From Gemmatimonadota bacterium (lineage in GTDB: Bacteria; Gemmatimonadota; Gemmatimonadetes; Gemmatimonadales; Gemmatimonadaceae), in contig CANGXK010000073.1 in NCBI GenBank assembly GCA_947457715.1, forward strand, positions 1-9,490: a stretch of DNA of 9,490 bases. The letters are read 5' to 3'. Numbering within the stretch: position 1 is the stretch's first letter; each line of letters starts with the position of its first letter. Of the stretch, positions 1 to 6,726 are shown piece after piece. The notes under the pieces were generated by a model. It worked only from the letters and a program-made list of their open reading frames with translations. It was not told where the DNA came from and did not search any database. The position numbers were made by a program, and so were the translations under genes.

Positions 1-461
1 TCAACCGCGTTGGAATCGGTGACGTTCACCTCGCGCACCACGCCGTCGAACTCGGACTCGAGCTCATTCATGATCTTCATCGCTTCGATGATGCACACGA
101 TCTGACCCTTGCTGATACGATCGCCGACATTGACGTACGGCTTCGCTCCGGGCTCGGGGGCAGAATAATACGTGCCCACCATCGGCGACTTGATCTCGAG
201 GAGTGCAACCTTGGGAGCCTCGGCTTTCGGCGCAGTGGCCGCACCCTCTCCGGAAGGACGATCGGCACCACCCGCGGACAGCACGGGGGCCATGGCGACG
301 GGAGCAGCCAGCTGAGGCGCGACCGTCATGGCTGCAACGCGCTGCTGGGAGCTCTTCGAGATTCGGAGCTTCATCCCCTTGTCTGAGGAGATCTCGATGG
401 AATCCACCGTGGAGCCGTCGAGCATCTCGATCAGCTTCTTCACGTAGCGCAGGTCGATCAT
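1..461 (-). CDS. accB: Biotin carboxyl carrier protein of acetyl-CoA carboxylase (partial, C-terminus cut)
   Basis: This is the carrier subunit that holds biotin while biotin carboxylase charges it with CO2 and the carboxyltransferase passes it to acetyl-CoA, the first step of fatty-acid synthesis in the cytoplasm. Reading from the ATG at 461, 153 residues are visible. The start MIDLRYVKKLIEML is the usual AccB N-terminal helix, residues about 40-85 are an Ala/Pro-rich linker, and the biotinyl domain begins near residue 88. The lipoyl/biotinyl signature EAMKIMNE is at 126-133, making Lys129 the expected biotinylation site. The frame is still open at the left edge, so only the last few residues are missing. 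No strong Shine-Dalgarno precedes the ATG. It lies about 53 bp downstream of the M24 peptidase gene in the same direction. accC would be expected next, outside the window. The identification is secure. Confidence 0.96.
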   Translation of the reverse strand, partial: MIDLRYVKKLIEMLDGSTVDSIEISSDKGMKLRISKSSQQRVAAMTVAPQLAAPVAMAPVLSAGGADRPSGEGAATAPKAEAPKVALLEIKSPMVGTYYSAPEPGAKPYVNVGDRISKGQIVCIIEAMKIMNELESEFDGVVREVNVTDSNAV

Positions 462-514
462 GGCGGGGGAGTGGAAGGGAATCGTCAGCGCGGAGAGCGC
501 CTAGCGTACAGAAA

Positions 515-1660
515 TCAGGAGAGCTCGTGCAGGTCGCGCGGGAATCCGGTCAGGACTCTCGGACCGGCATCTGATAAAAACACGTCATCCTCGATTCTCA
601 CCCCACCCCAGCCAGCCCGATAGATCCCGGGCTCGATCGTCACGACCATTCCGGCAGCGAGGGGAGACTCGACGACGCGGGCCAAGCGAGGCGCTTCGTG
701 CACTTCCAGCCCGATCCCATGACCGAGCGAATGTCCGAACGCTTCACCAAAACCGCGAGCCGCAATGTAGTCTCTTGCCACCGCATCTGCAGCCATCCCC
801 GTCATACCGGCCCGAAGCGCGCCCGAAGCGCGCCGATTCGCTTCCAGGACGGTGCCATAGACCTCTCGCTGGTCATCCGACGCGCGCCCAATCACGAACG
901 TACGCGTGATATCGGAGCAATACCCAGCCGTTACGGCGCCGAAGTCGAGCAGGACGAAATCGCCGGTATCGAGCACACGCTCACCCGCCCGCGCGTGCGG
1001 CAGCGCCGAACGCGGCCCCGACGCAACGATACTGGGGAACGGAAAGGCCTCGCTTCCGGCGTCGCGCAAATGTCGCTCCAGAATGCCTGCGACGGCCGTT
1101 TCCGTGAGGCCCGGATGGAGCATCGGCACGGTGGCGCGCAGGGCCGCCTCCGCGATCGCGACCGCGCGCTCGATGTGGGCGATTTCCCCGGCGTCCTTCA
1201 GGGCACGCAGAGGTTCGACGACGTCGATCGTCGGCCGCCATGACCAACGCGCCCCCTGCTCGAGCAGTCGCGCGAAGTCCCGATGCATCAGGTGCATCGA
1301 TTCGAACCCGATGCGTTCGGTGCCGTGTAGTCCCGCCAGCTGCGCCCAGAGCCCGGTCCACAGGTTCGTGCGTTCAATGCGCACGGTGGCGGCTGCGCCG
1401 ACTTCCTCTTCGACTTGGGTGGCGTACCGGAAGTCGGTCAGCAGCACCTGGTCTTTCGCCGTGATCAGCAAAAGCGCGTTGCTGCCGGAAAATCCGGTGA
1501 GATAGCGAACATTCGGCAGCGCCGTCACCAACAGCGCATCGAGATCGGCCCTAGCGAGCGCATCGCGGATCGCCGCGAGGCGCGCTGGCCGGTAGTCGGC
1601 GGCACTTCCTGCGGCGGCCGCCACGTTGCCGGCGATCACCTCGATGCCCGCAGTGTTCAC
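515..1660 (-). CDS. pepP: M24-family Xaa-Pro aminopeptidase / proline dipeptidase
   Basis: This is a cytoplasmic metallopeptidase that removes N-terminal residues preceding proline or splits Xaa-Pro dipeptides. From the GTG at 1660 it has 381 residues. Residues about 20-150 form a creatinase-type N-terminal domain and about 155-378 the pita-bread catalytic domain. All five metal ligands are visible: Asp239 (LLDFGA), Asp250 (CSDITRT), His314 (LGHGIGLEVHE), Glu343 (TIEPGIY) and Glu357 (RIEDDVF). His222 fits the substrate-side histidine. Length is normal for the short bacterial pepQ/YqhT-like members. The GTG was chosen because it forms a 4-nt GTGA overlap with the aroQ stop; a GTG seven codons further in is an alternative. 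The frame stays open back to 1909, but that stretch lies over aroQ. Whether the enzyme prefers dipeptides (pepQ) or longer peptides (pepP) cannot be read from sequence. Confidence 0.92.
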   Translation of the reverse strand: MNTAGIEVIAGNVAAAAGSAADYRPARLAAIRDALARADLDALLVTALPNVRYLTGFSGSNALLLITAKDQVLLTDFRYATQVEEEVGAAATVRIERTNLWTGLWAQLAGLHGTERIGFESMHLMHRDFARLLEQGARWSWRPTIDVVEPLRALKDAGEIAHIERAVAIAEAALRATVPMLHPGLTETAVAGILERHLRDAGSEAFPFPSIVASGPRSALPHARAGERVLDTGDFVLLDFGAVTAGYCSDITRTFVIGRASDDQREVYGTVLEANRRASGALRAGMTGMAADAVARDYIAARGFGEAFGHSLGHGIGLEVHEAPRLARVVESPLAAGMVVTIEPGIYRAGWGGVRIEDDVFLSDAGPRVLTGFPRDLHELS

Positions 1661-2094
1661 CGGCGCCGGAGGGCCGACACCAGCCCACGCAGCGCGAACT
1701 CGTATCCCTCGGCGCCGAGGCCGGTCACCGTCCCGATAGCCGCGCTGGCCAGCATGCTGTGATGCCGCTCGGGCTCGCGCGCGTACACGTTCGAGATATG
1801 GATCTCGACATACGGCAAGGCGGTAGCGGCAAACGCATCGCGCAGGGCGAGACTCGTGTGCGTGTACGCGCCGGCGTTCACGACCACTCCTTGTACAACA
1901 CCACGCCACGTGTGCAGGGTGTCAATCAGGATCCCCTCGACATTCGACTGTGCCGTACGCAGCTCCACGCCGAGACCCGTGGCGACGGACGCCAGGGCGG
2001 TATTGATGTCGTCGAGGGTCGCGGAGCCGTAGATGTGTGGCTCACGCGTACCCAGCAGGTTCAGATTCGGACCGTTGAGAATCCCGATGATCAT
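1657..2094 (-). CDS. aroQ: Type II 3-dehydroquinate dehydratase
   Basis: It converts 3-dehydroquinate to 3-dehydroshikimate, the third step of the shikimate pathway, in the cytoplasm as a dodecamer. The 145-residue length is typical. Family motifs appear in order: NGPNLNLLG at 7-15, Arg17 and the catalytic Tyr22 on the flexible lid (TREPHIYG), QSNVEG at 49-54, NAGAYTHTS at 73-81, the catalytic His99 in EIHISN, and Arg106/His111 in REPERHH. All active-site residues are therefore present. The ATG at 2094 overlaps the stop of the upstream TPR gene by 4 nt (ATGA), and the aroQ stop overlaps the GTG start of the peptidase gene by 4 nt, so the three are very likely translated from one mRNA with coupling. 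The neighbourhood aroQ-pepP-accB is a known arrangement in distant bacteria, including Bacillus. Confidence 0.97.
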   Translation of the reverse strand: MIIGILNGPNLNLLGTREPHIYGSATLDDINTALASVATGLGVELRTAQSNVEGILIDTLHTWRGVVQGVVVNAGAYTHTSLALRDAFAATALPYVEIHISNVYAREPERHHSMLASAAIGTVTGLGAEGYEFALRGLVSALRRR

Positions 2095-4013
2095 GTATTG
2101 CCGAGTCCTTTCAGCCAGCCGGAGAACCGCGCGAGATCATCACTTTCCGTATGGGGGGCGACCGCATGGGACGGGCCGGAGCGTACGGTGGCACTTACCG
2201 ACGAGCCTGACGAGTTCACCAGCAACTCCGCGGGGGGATGATGTGGCACCTGACGGGCTGCCGGGTCGGCAACGAAAGGATCGACGGCGTACGGTTCCCC
2301 CGTGCCCGCCGATACCGAAGCCGCCGCGACCGGCATCGCCGAGCTCGTCAGTATTGGAAACCGAGTTGCGCCGCGGAGTACCGTATGCTCGACCGGCTGA
2401 TCGCCGCCGAAATGGCTGGCGCCATCGCTCGACCCGAAGGCATCGGCGAGTGCCCGCGCGGCGGCCCTCGCACTGACCGACGCCCCTGCACCGAAGAGTG
2501 ACGCCAGACTGTCGGCCGACGTGTCGGCAGCAACCGACGCGCGCGGGTGGGTAGTTTGGTGCACGCGGCGCGCCGCCAACTCGGCGAAGCGCTCCCTCGC
2601 CGTTAGACGTGCGATCGGCCCCTCCTCGAACGTGGATTCCTCAATCCGGGGAGAGGACATCGACGTTGCTGTGGACGGGGGCGAAAACAGCGGCGCCACG
2701 CGACGCGACACGGCCGGCGTTGGCACGGCCCCCGCGACCCGGGCGGACTCCTCGGCCAAACGCTCGACCAATTCGGCCAGTCGGGACGTCAAGACCAAAT
2801 CATGCGGCCGCCGAGCCACCAGCGCCGTGTAAACCGTGATCGCGCGCGCCGTGAAGCCTTGCGACACGAGCAGTTCCCCCATCGTCTCCGTCACGAAGGC
2901 TGGGTGGTGTTCCTGCTGCATGGCATCCGCAACGCTCGCCTCGACCAAATCCGGTTCGGGTGCCGCCTCTGCTGCATCGATCGACGGTTCCACGATGTCC
3001 TCGATGTCCTCGATGTCCTCGATGTCCTCGATGTCCGCGACGGGCTCGCCCCCCACATTGCCTCCCGGTTTGACCGCAGACTCGGCGAGGGCCCAGCGCG
3101 AAGGCTCCACGTCCGTCGTGATCTCGAAAGCGAAGGCGCCATCCGGTTCGATTGCCGCCGTCGGCAGTACCTCGCCGGGTTCGACCCCGAACGCCGCAAC
3201 GGCGTCTGACGAGAGCGTCGCCACGAACGCGGGCGTAACGCTCCCGGGCACCGACACCCTCGCGAGCAGCTCGGAGGTATCGGACCACTCGGGGGCGATC
3301 AGCCCCCACTCAAACGGGAGCGCTTCGGCGCCAGCGTCTGAATCCAGATCGGGAACGAGGTCAGAGCCCTCGCCCGCGAACCCGAACGGGTCATCGTCAA
3401 CCTCGTCGGCGCTCTGCTCCGCCGATGGCGCAGCCACCGGTTTGGGCAGGTCATCGCACCCGTCCTCACCGGCGGCTTCGATGGCGTCGAGGTCAAGCAG
3501 CTCGGGCTCAGGCGCCTGATATGCCGTGGCGCTTGCCTCGTTGGCTCCGGCCTCCCCGACGCCCGACGCGGCTCGGAGGGCCGATGGCCCAGGCACCACT
3601 GGCGCGACGTTCTCCGGGCGCACGAGGGTTGCCAGCTGGGCCGCGATGCCATCGTTCCAGGGATCGGCTTTGAGCACGCGCTCGTACCAGCGGCGGGCAC
3701 CGTCGGTGTCCCCTTCCCGCTTGGCGATATCGCCCAGGTGCCCAAGGGCCTTCTCGTTTTCGGGGTCGAGGGCCAGCGCTTGCTCGAACACTGCGCGCGC
3801 CCCCGACAAGTCGCCCACCGCGTACAAGACCTCCCCAAACACGATGTGCCCGCTCATGTGATCGGGCTGTTCGAGCAGAAACGCCCGACTGAGGGCAATT
3901 GCCTCCGAGAGACTCCCCGCCCTTCGCAGTTCGCTCGCCAAGGAGGCGAAGTAGCGGCGCGGGTTCTCCTCGAACTTATTCCGGAGCTCGTCGATCCGGG
4001 CAGCAGTGCTCAT
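2091..4013 (-). CDS. Tetratricopeptide-repeat protein with long acidic, low-complexity linkers
   Basis: This is a 640-residue protein of unknown specific role; TPR modules generally mediate protein-protein contacts. Residues about 17-122 hold three TPR units, with the ALDPENEKALGHLGDIAKRE type of spacing. Residues about 135-370 are Ala/Asp/Glu/Pro-rich and probably disordered, and contain a tandem IED repeat at 328-340. A fourth TPR-like unit sits at about 373-410 (FVTETMGELLVSQGF). The tail is again low complexity and ends in a conserved-looking helix, DLARFSGWLKGL (626-637). I see no signal peptide or membrane segment, so it is probably cytoplasmic. The ATG at 4013 was chosen because the TPR-family start MSTAARIDELRNKF begins there and GAGGG lies about 10 nt upstream. 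The frame is open to 4169, but that extension has no coding character. It is first in the operon and overlaps aroQ by 4 nt, yet its job has no obvious link to aroQ or accB. Confidence 0.87.
   Translation of the reverse strand: MSTAARIDELRNKFEENPRRYFASLASELRRAGSLSEAIALSRAFLLEQPDHMSGHIVFGEVLYAVGDLSGARAVFEQALALDPENEKALGHLGDIAKREGDTDGARRWYERVLKADPWNDGIAAQLATLVRPENVAPVVPGPSALRAASGVGEAGANEASATAYQAPEPELLDLDAIEAAGEDGCDDLPKPVAAPSAEQSADEVDDDPFGFAGEGSDLVPDLDSDAGAEALPFEWGLIAPEWSDTSELLARVSVPGSVTPAFVATLSSDAVAAFGVEPGEVLPTAAIEPDGAFAFEITTDVEPSRWALAESAVKPGGNVGGEPVADIEDIEDIEDIEDIVEPSIDAAEAAPEPDLVEASVADAMQQEHHPAFVTETMGELLVSQGFTARAITVYTALVARRPHDLVLTSRLAELVERLAEESARVAGAVPTPAVSRRVAPLFSPPSTATSMSSPRIEESTFEEGPIARLTARERFAELAARRVHQTTHPRASVAADTSADSLASLFGAGASVSARAAARALADAFGSSDGASHFGGDQPVEHTVLRGATRFPILTSSAMPVAAASVSAGTGEPYAVDPFVADPAARQVPHHPPAELLVNSSGSSVSATVRSGPSHAVAPHTESDDLARFSGWLKGLGNT
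2993..3046. repeat. In-frame 9-bp tandem repeat inside the TPR gene
   Basis: The unit CGATGTCCT (plus strand) occurs five times without mismatch at 2993-3037, followed by a sixth copy, CGATGTCCG, that differs at its last base. On the coding (minus) strand this encodes the IED tripeptide run at residues 328-340 of the TPR protein. Because the unit is a multiple of three, gain or loss of copies would alter linker length without breaking the frame. Confidence 0.95.
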
Positions 4014-4274
4014 CCGTCGAGTGCCCTCAGGGTGATGTTTCCCGGCCCGATGCGCGATGCCGGCTCCAACCGGGTAACAGGCACCGAAACACAAGTTATT
4101 AGCCGTGGCCGTTACGGGAAGGCATTCGTGATGACGTGGTGCAGCATCCCGGCTTGTCTTGCTATTCACGACTCGCGGCGGCTAGCTTTCCCAACTCTGC
4201 GGCATACGCCTCTCCCATGGAGGTGCGTGTGCCTTTCTGTTTTCCAGCTTTCCCGCCCCAAGGAGTCTCGCCCC
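4014..4274. promoter_or_regulatory. Divergent intergenic region between TPR operon and foldase gene
   Basis: About 260 bp separate two divergently transcribed genes, so promoters for both must lie here or overlap the gene starts. I cannot pick out a convincing -35/-10 pair. The best plus-strand guess, TTGCTA at 4159-4164 with TAGCTT at 4183-4188 (18-bp spacing), matches the consensus poorly. On the minus strand an AT-rich patch around 4095-4103 (TAATAA) is the only -10-like spot upstream of 4013. I see no operator palindrome, riboswitch or RNA gene. Confidence 0.45.
4259..4265 (+). promoter_or_regulatory. Ribosome binding site that fixes the GTG start of the foldase
   Basis: CAAGGAG ends 9 nt before the GTG at 4275. 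The next in-frame ATG (4287) would be 21 nt away, too far for this site. The choice also gives the normal short cytoplasmic tail before the membrane anchor. Confidence 0.75.
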
Positions 4275-6107
4275 GTGCTGCAATCGATGCGGAGCGCCGC
4301 GAAATACATCTGGATCGTGCTGATCGTGGCTTTCGTCGGCAGTTTCCTGTTGTATGAGACCTCTGGTCTCGCCGGCCGCTCGCCCGTGACGACCTCCACC
4401 GCCATTGCGACGGTGAACGGCGAAGAGATCCTGCTGACGTCGTGGCAGAATGCCGTGAATTCCCTCGAGCAGCAGCAGCAACAGCAGCTCGGTCGTGGAA
4501 TCACGCTCGACGAGCGCAAAACGCTCGAAGATCGTGCGTACGACGAATTAGTGACGGATCTGCTGCTCAAGCAGGAATTCAAGCGTCGTGGCGTCACGGT
4601 CACGGACGACGAAATCCTCGAAGCGGCACGGCTTGCTCCCCCGCCGCAAGCAATGCAGTCGCCGGATCTCCAGACCGACGGCCGTTTCGACCTCGCCAAG
4701 TACCAGCGCTTACTTGCCAGCCCGATGGCGAGGCAGTCCGGTATGCTGGCGGGTCTCGAGGCGTACTATCGCAACGAGATCCCCAAGCAGAAGCTCTTCG
4801 ACCAGATCGCATCCGATGCGTACGTCTCGGACGAGCGCCTGTGGCAGATCTATCGCGACCGTCATGACAGCGCTCAGGTCAGCTACGTATTGGTCGGACT
4901 GAGCACCCTGACGGACACGGCCGTCGCAGTTTCAGACGCCGAGATCTCGCAGTTCTTCGACCGTAACAAGAAGCGGTTCACGCGTCCCGGCCGTGCCGTC
5001 GTCTCGCTCCTGACGGTGCCGCGATCCGTAACAGCAGCAGACTCGGCCGATGCCAAGGCGCGGATCGAAAAGCTGCGGGCCGAAATCGTTGCTGGCGCCA
5101 AGTTCGAAGACGTGGCCAAGCGCGAATCGAGCGACAGCGTGTCAGGAGCCAACGGCGGATCGCTCGGCAAGGGCGGTCGTGGCCGCTTCACACCGAACTT
5201 CGAGACCGCGATGTACGGCTTGGCGACGGGTGAGTTGTCGCAGCCGGTTCTCACGCCATTCGGCTGGCACTTGATCCGTGTCGAGGAGAAGAAGGGTGAC
5301 ACGCTCGACGTGCGCCACCTGCTCGTATCGATCGGCCAGAGTGATTCCAGTGCGACGCGCACCGACCGCCGAGCCGACTCGTTGGCCAGCAAGGCCGGCA
5401 GCCAGGAAGACCCGAAGCTGTTCGACGATGCGGCCAAGACGCTCGGCCTCTCGCCGGCCTCCATGGTGGTTTTCGAGAAGGAGCCGCTCTCGTACGCCGG
5501 CCGTTACGTCCCAAGCGTCAGCGCGTGGGCATTCTCCGGTGTTCGTCCGGGTGAAACCAGCGATCTGTTCGACGCGCCGGAAGCCTACTACCTAGCACGT
5601 GTCGACTCGCTGACACCGGGTGGCCAGCAGCCGCTCTCCGAGGTCAAAGACGACATTCGACGTCGCCTCGCCAAGGACAAGCGCATCGAGAAGCTGCGTC
5701 CAATCGCCCAGCAGATCGTGACGGCGGCTCGCACCTCGTCGTTGGAAGCGGCGGCCGCGCAGCGCAGTTTGTCGGTCGAGAAGTCGCCGGTGTTCTCACG
5801 CGTCGACGCGGTTCCCGGCATGGGCCAGTTTGAGCCCGCGATCGGTGCGGCGTTCACCGTGCCGGTTGGACAGGTTGGCGGTCCGTTCAAGGCGGTGGAC
5901 GGCGTGGTTGTTCTTCGGGTTGACAGCCGCACCGATGCGAGCCGTCCAGCGTTTGAAGCCGACAAGCCCACCCAGCGTCAGCAGCAGTTGCAGTCGCTAC
6001 GGCAGCAGCGCGTAGACGAATTTCTCACGAACCTGCGGGAAAGTGTCAAGATCGTCGACAAGCGTCCGTCGGTGCTGTCGGCCCTGCGTCGCCAGTCGGG
6101 CGTCTGA
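4275..6107 (+). CDS. Membrane-anchored SurA/PpiD-type parvulin peptidyl-prolyl isomerase (foldase)
   Basis: This is a periplasmic folding factor: it isomerises Xaa-Pro bonds and chaperones exported or outer-membrane proteins. The 610-residue product starts with a short cytoplasmic tail and one membrane segment at about 10-27 (YIWIVLIVAFVGSFLL), which is PpiD topology. A SurA-like N-terminal chaperone region at about 43-200 includes a six-Gln run at 66-71. A recognisable parvulin domain lies at about 240-338, with GAKFEDVAKRES, GGSLGKGGRGRF and the closing TPFGWHLIRVEE. Two more copies of the closing parvulin strand appear at about 429-446 and 535-552. The end, 560-610, is a charged helix and tail. 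The GTG start is set by the ribosome binding site at 4259-4265. The gene stands alone on the plus strand, followed by a terminator. The family is clear, but whether to name it ppiD, surA or prsA is not. Confidence 0.9.
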   Translation: MLQSMRSAAKYIWIVLIVAFVGSFLLYETSGLAGRSPVTTSTAIATVNGEEILLTSWQNAVNSLEQQQQQQLGRGITLDERKTLEDRAYDELVTDLLLKQEFKRRGVTVTDDEILEAARLAPPPQAMQSPDLQTDGRFDLAKYQRLLASPMARQSGMLAGLEAYYRNEIPKQKLFDQIASDAYVSDERLWQIYRDRHDSAQVSYVLVGLSTLTDTAVAVSDAEISQFFDRNKKRFTRPGRAVVSLLTVPRSVTAADSADAKARIEKLRAEIVAGAKFEDVAKRESSDSVSGANGGSLGKGGRGRFTPNFETAMYGLATGELSQPVLTPFGWHLIRVEEKKGDTLDVRHLLVSIGQSDSSATRTDRRADSLASKAGSQEDPKLFDDAAKTLGLSPASMVVFEKEPLSYAGRYVPSVSAWAFSGVRPGETSDLFDAPEAYYLARVDSLTPGGQQPLSEVKDDIRRRLAKDKRIEKLRPIAQQIVTAARTSSLEAAAAQRSLSVEKSPVFSRVDAVPGMGQFEPAIGAAFTVPVGQVGGPFKAVDGVVVLRVDSRTDASRPAFEADKPTQRQQQLQSLRQQRVDEFLTNLRESVKIVDKRPSVLSALRRQSGV

Positions 6108-6125
6108 CCGAACGGCCTGAGATTG

Positions 6126-6165
6126 AAAGCCCCCGCGATGCCAGGCATCGCGGGGGCTTTTCTTT
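6126..6165. terminator. Strong intrinsic, probably bidirectional terminator
   Basis: A perfect 16-bp stem pairs 6126-6141 with 6145-6160 around a 3-nt loop. Its core is GC-only over five to eight pairs, and it is followed on the plus strand by TTTTCTTT. The stem is also flanked by A residues on its left side, giving a short U run for transcripts from the right. It sits between the foldase stop (6107) and the tatA stop (6181), so it can end both convergent transcripts. Confidence 0.93.
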
Positions 6166-6180
6166 GGGCGAGCGAACCGA

Positions 6181-6435
6181 TTAGTGGAGCAGACGCTTCG
6201 GCTCGGGGCGCTCTTCTTCGGTCGTCATTGACTCCGCCGACCCAACACCGACGCGATCGTTACGCGGCGCGGGCTCGGTGATCTGCCGCTGTGCGTCACT
6301 GAGATTGCGCTTGAACTCGTTTATGCCCTTGCCGAACGATCCGGCGATTTCGGGGATGCGCTTTGCACCGAATAGGAGGAGCACGATCACCAGAATGATC
6401 ATGATCTCCATGAAACCGAAATTCTGTAAGCCCAT
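6181..6435 (-). CDS. tatA: Sec-independent protein translocase subunit TatA
   Basis: TatA is the pore- or patch-forming subunit of the twin-arginine pathway, which exports folded proteins across the cytoplasmic membrane after TatC recognises the RR signal peptide. The 84-residue length is typical. It shows the full TatA pattern: a short N-terminus, a membrane helix at about 8-21 (FMEIMIILVIVLLL), the Phe-Gly hinge at 22-23, the amphipathic helix KRIPEIAGSFGKGINEFKR (25-43) and a polar charged tail. An AGGAG six nt before the ATG supports the start. tatC is not in the window. It is the last gene of the operon, ending just before the shared terminator. TatB/TatE cannot be strictly excluded, but the short tail and hinge favour TatA. 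Confidence 0.95.
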   Translation of the reverse strand: MGLQNFGFMEIMIILVIVLLLFGAKRIPEIAGSFGKGINEFKRNLSDAQRQITEPAPRNDRVGVGSAESMTTEEERPEPKRLLH

Positions 6436-6441
6436 GAGAAA

Positions 6442-6447
6442 CTCCTA
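6442..6447 (-). promoter_or_regulatory. tatA ribosome binding site containing the upstream stop codon
   Basis: Read on the minus strand this is TAGGAG, six nt before the tatA ATG. Its first three bases are the TAG stop of the preceding small membrane-protein gene. Ribosomes finishing that gene therefore end on the tatA initiation site, which suggests coupled translation. Confidence 0.8.
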
Positions 6448-6726
6448 GAAGAGGGACCGCGCGATCAGGTAGGCGATCAAGACTCCCAGGAGGCTCAAGA
6501 GCGAGACATCCAGGGCGATAGGTCCAACAGCGAACTTCAATATAATCAGGTCGACGGGAAGGGGCCCGACCGCCGGTGTGACCCCAGTGGTCAGGAACTC
6601 CTTCACGGCTCCGGCCGGCAAAAACCGCCGAGCCACCTGAGTGAGCAGCCCTCCCACGACGAAGCCGGAGGCGAGCACCAGAAGATGGAACACCGGACGG
6701 TGCTTTGATGGTCCGCGGGCCATCAC
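6445..6726 (-). CDS. Small two-helix membrane protein, DUF4321-like
   Basis: This 93-residue protein has two predicted membrane segments, about 12-30 (FHLLVLASGFVVGGLLTQV) and about 73-91 (DVSLLSLLGVLIAYLIARS), with a Gly/Pro-rich loop between them. The pattern of an early GG in helix 1, then a G-x-x-L-D/N-x-x-S-L-x-G stretch leading into helix 2, fits my memory of the DUF4321 family, whose function is not established. It starts at GTG 6726 or ATG 6723, overlapping the polyprenyl synthase stop, and its own stop lies in the tatA ribosome binding site. Its place between a polyprenyl synthase gene and tatA suggests a membrane role but does not define one. The gene is secure; the family name is moderately so. 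Confidence 0.8.
   Translation of the reverse strand: MMARGPSKHRPVFHLLVLASGFVVGGLLTQVARRFLPAGAVKEFLTTGVTPAVGPLPVDLIILKFAVGPIALDVSLLSLLGVLIAYLIARSLF

Noticed and set aside
1661..1909. Upstream extension of the M24 peptidase to an ATG at 1909
   Set aside because: The extension lies over aroQ in another frame and is Arg-rich with no creatinase-family similarity. The GTG at 1660 gives a normal length and a 4-nt overlap.
2836..3519. 227-codon plus-strand open frame, Ser-rich, opposite the TPR gene
   Set aside because: It mirrors the low-complexity Ala/Asp/Glu codons of the TPR gene. Its composition is almost entirely Ser/Ala/Gly/Pro, it has no family motifs, and the minus strand has clear TPR units on both sides.
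4014..4169. Upstream extension of the TPR protein
   Set aside because: The added residues look non-coding (His/Cys/Arg-rich), and the family-like start with an upstream GAGGG is at 4013.
4126..4171. Weak inverted repeat TCGTGA/TCACGA in the divergent intergenic region
   Set aside because: Only 6 bp of pairing across a 34-nt gap, which is expected by chance; not reported as an operator.
3738..4274. Upstream extension of the foldase frame
   Set aside because: It overlaps the N-terminal TPR coding region in antisense, and the ribosome binding site plus membrane-anchor topology place the start at 4275.
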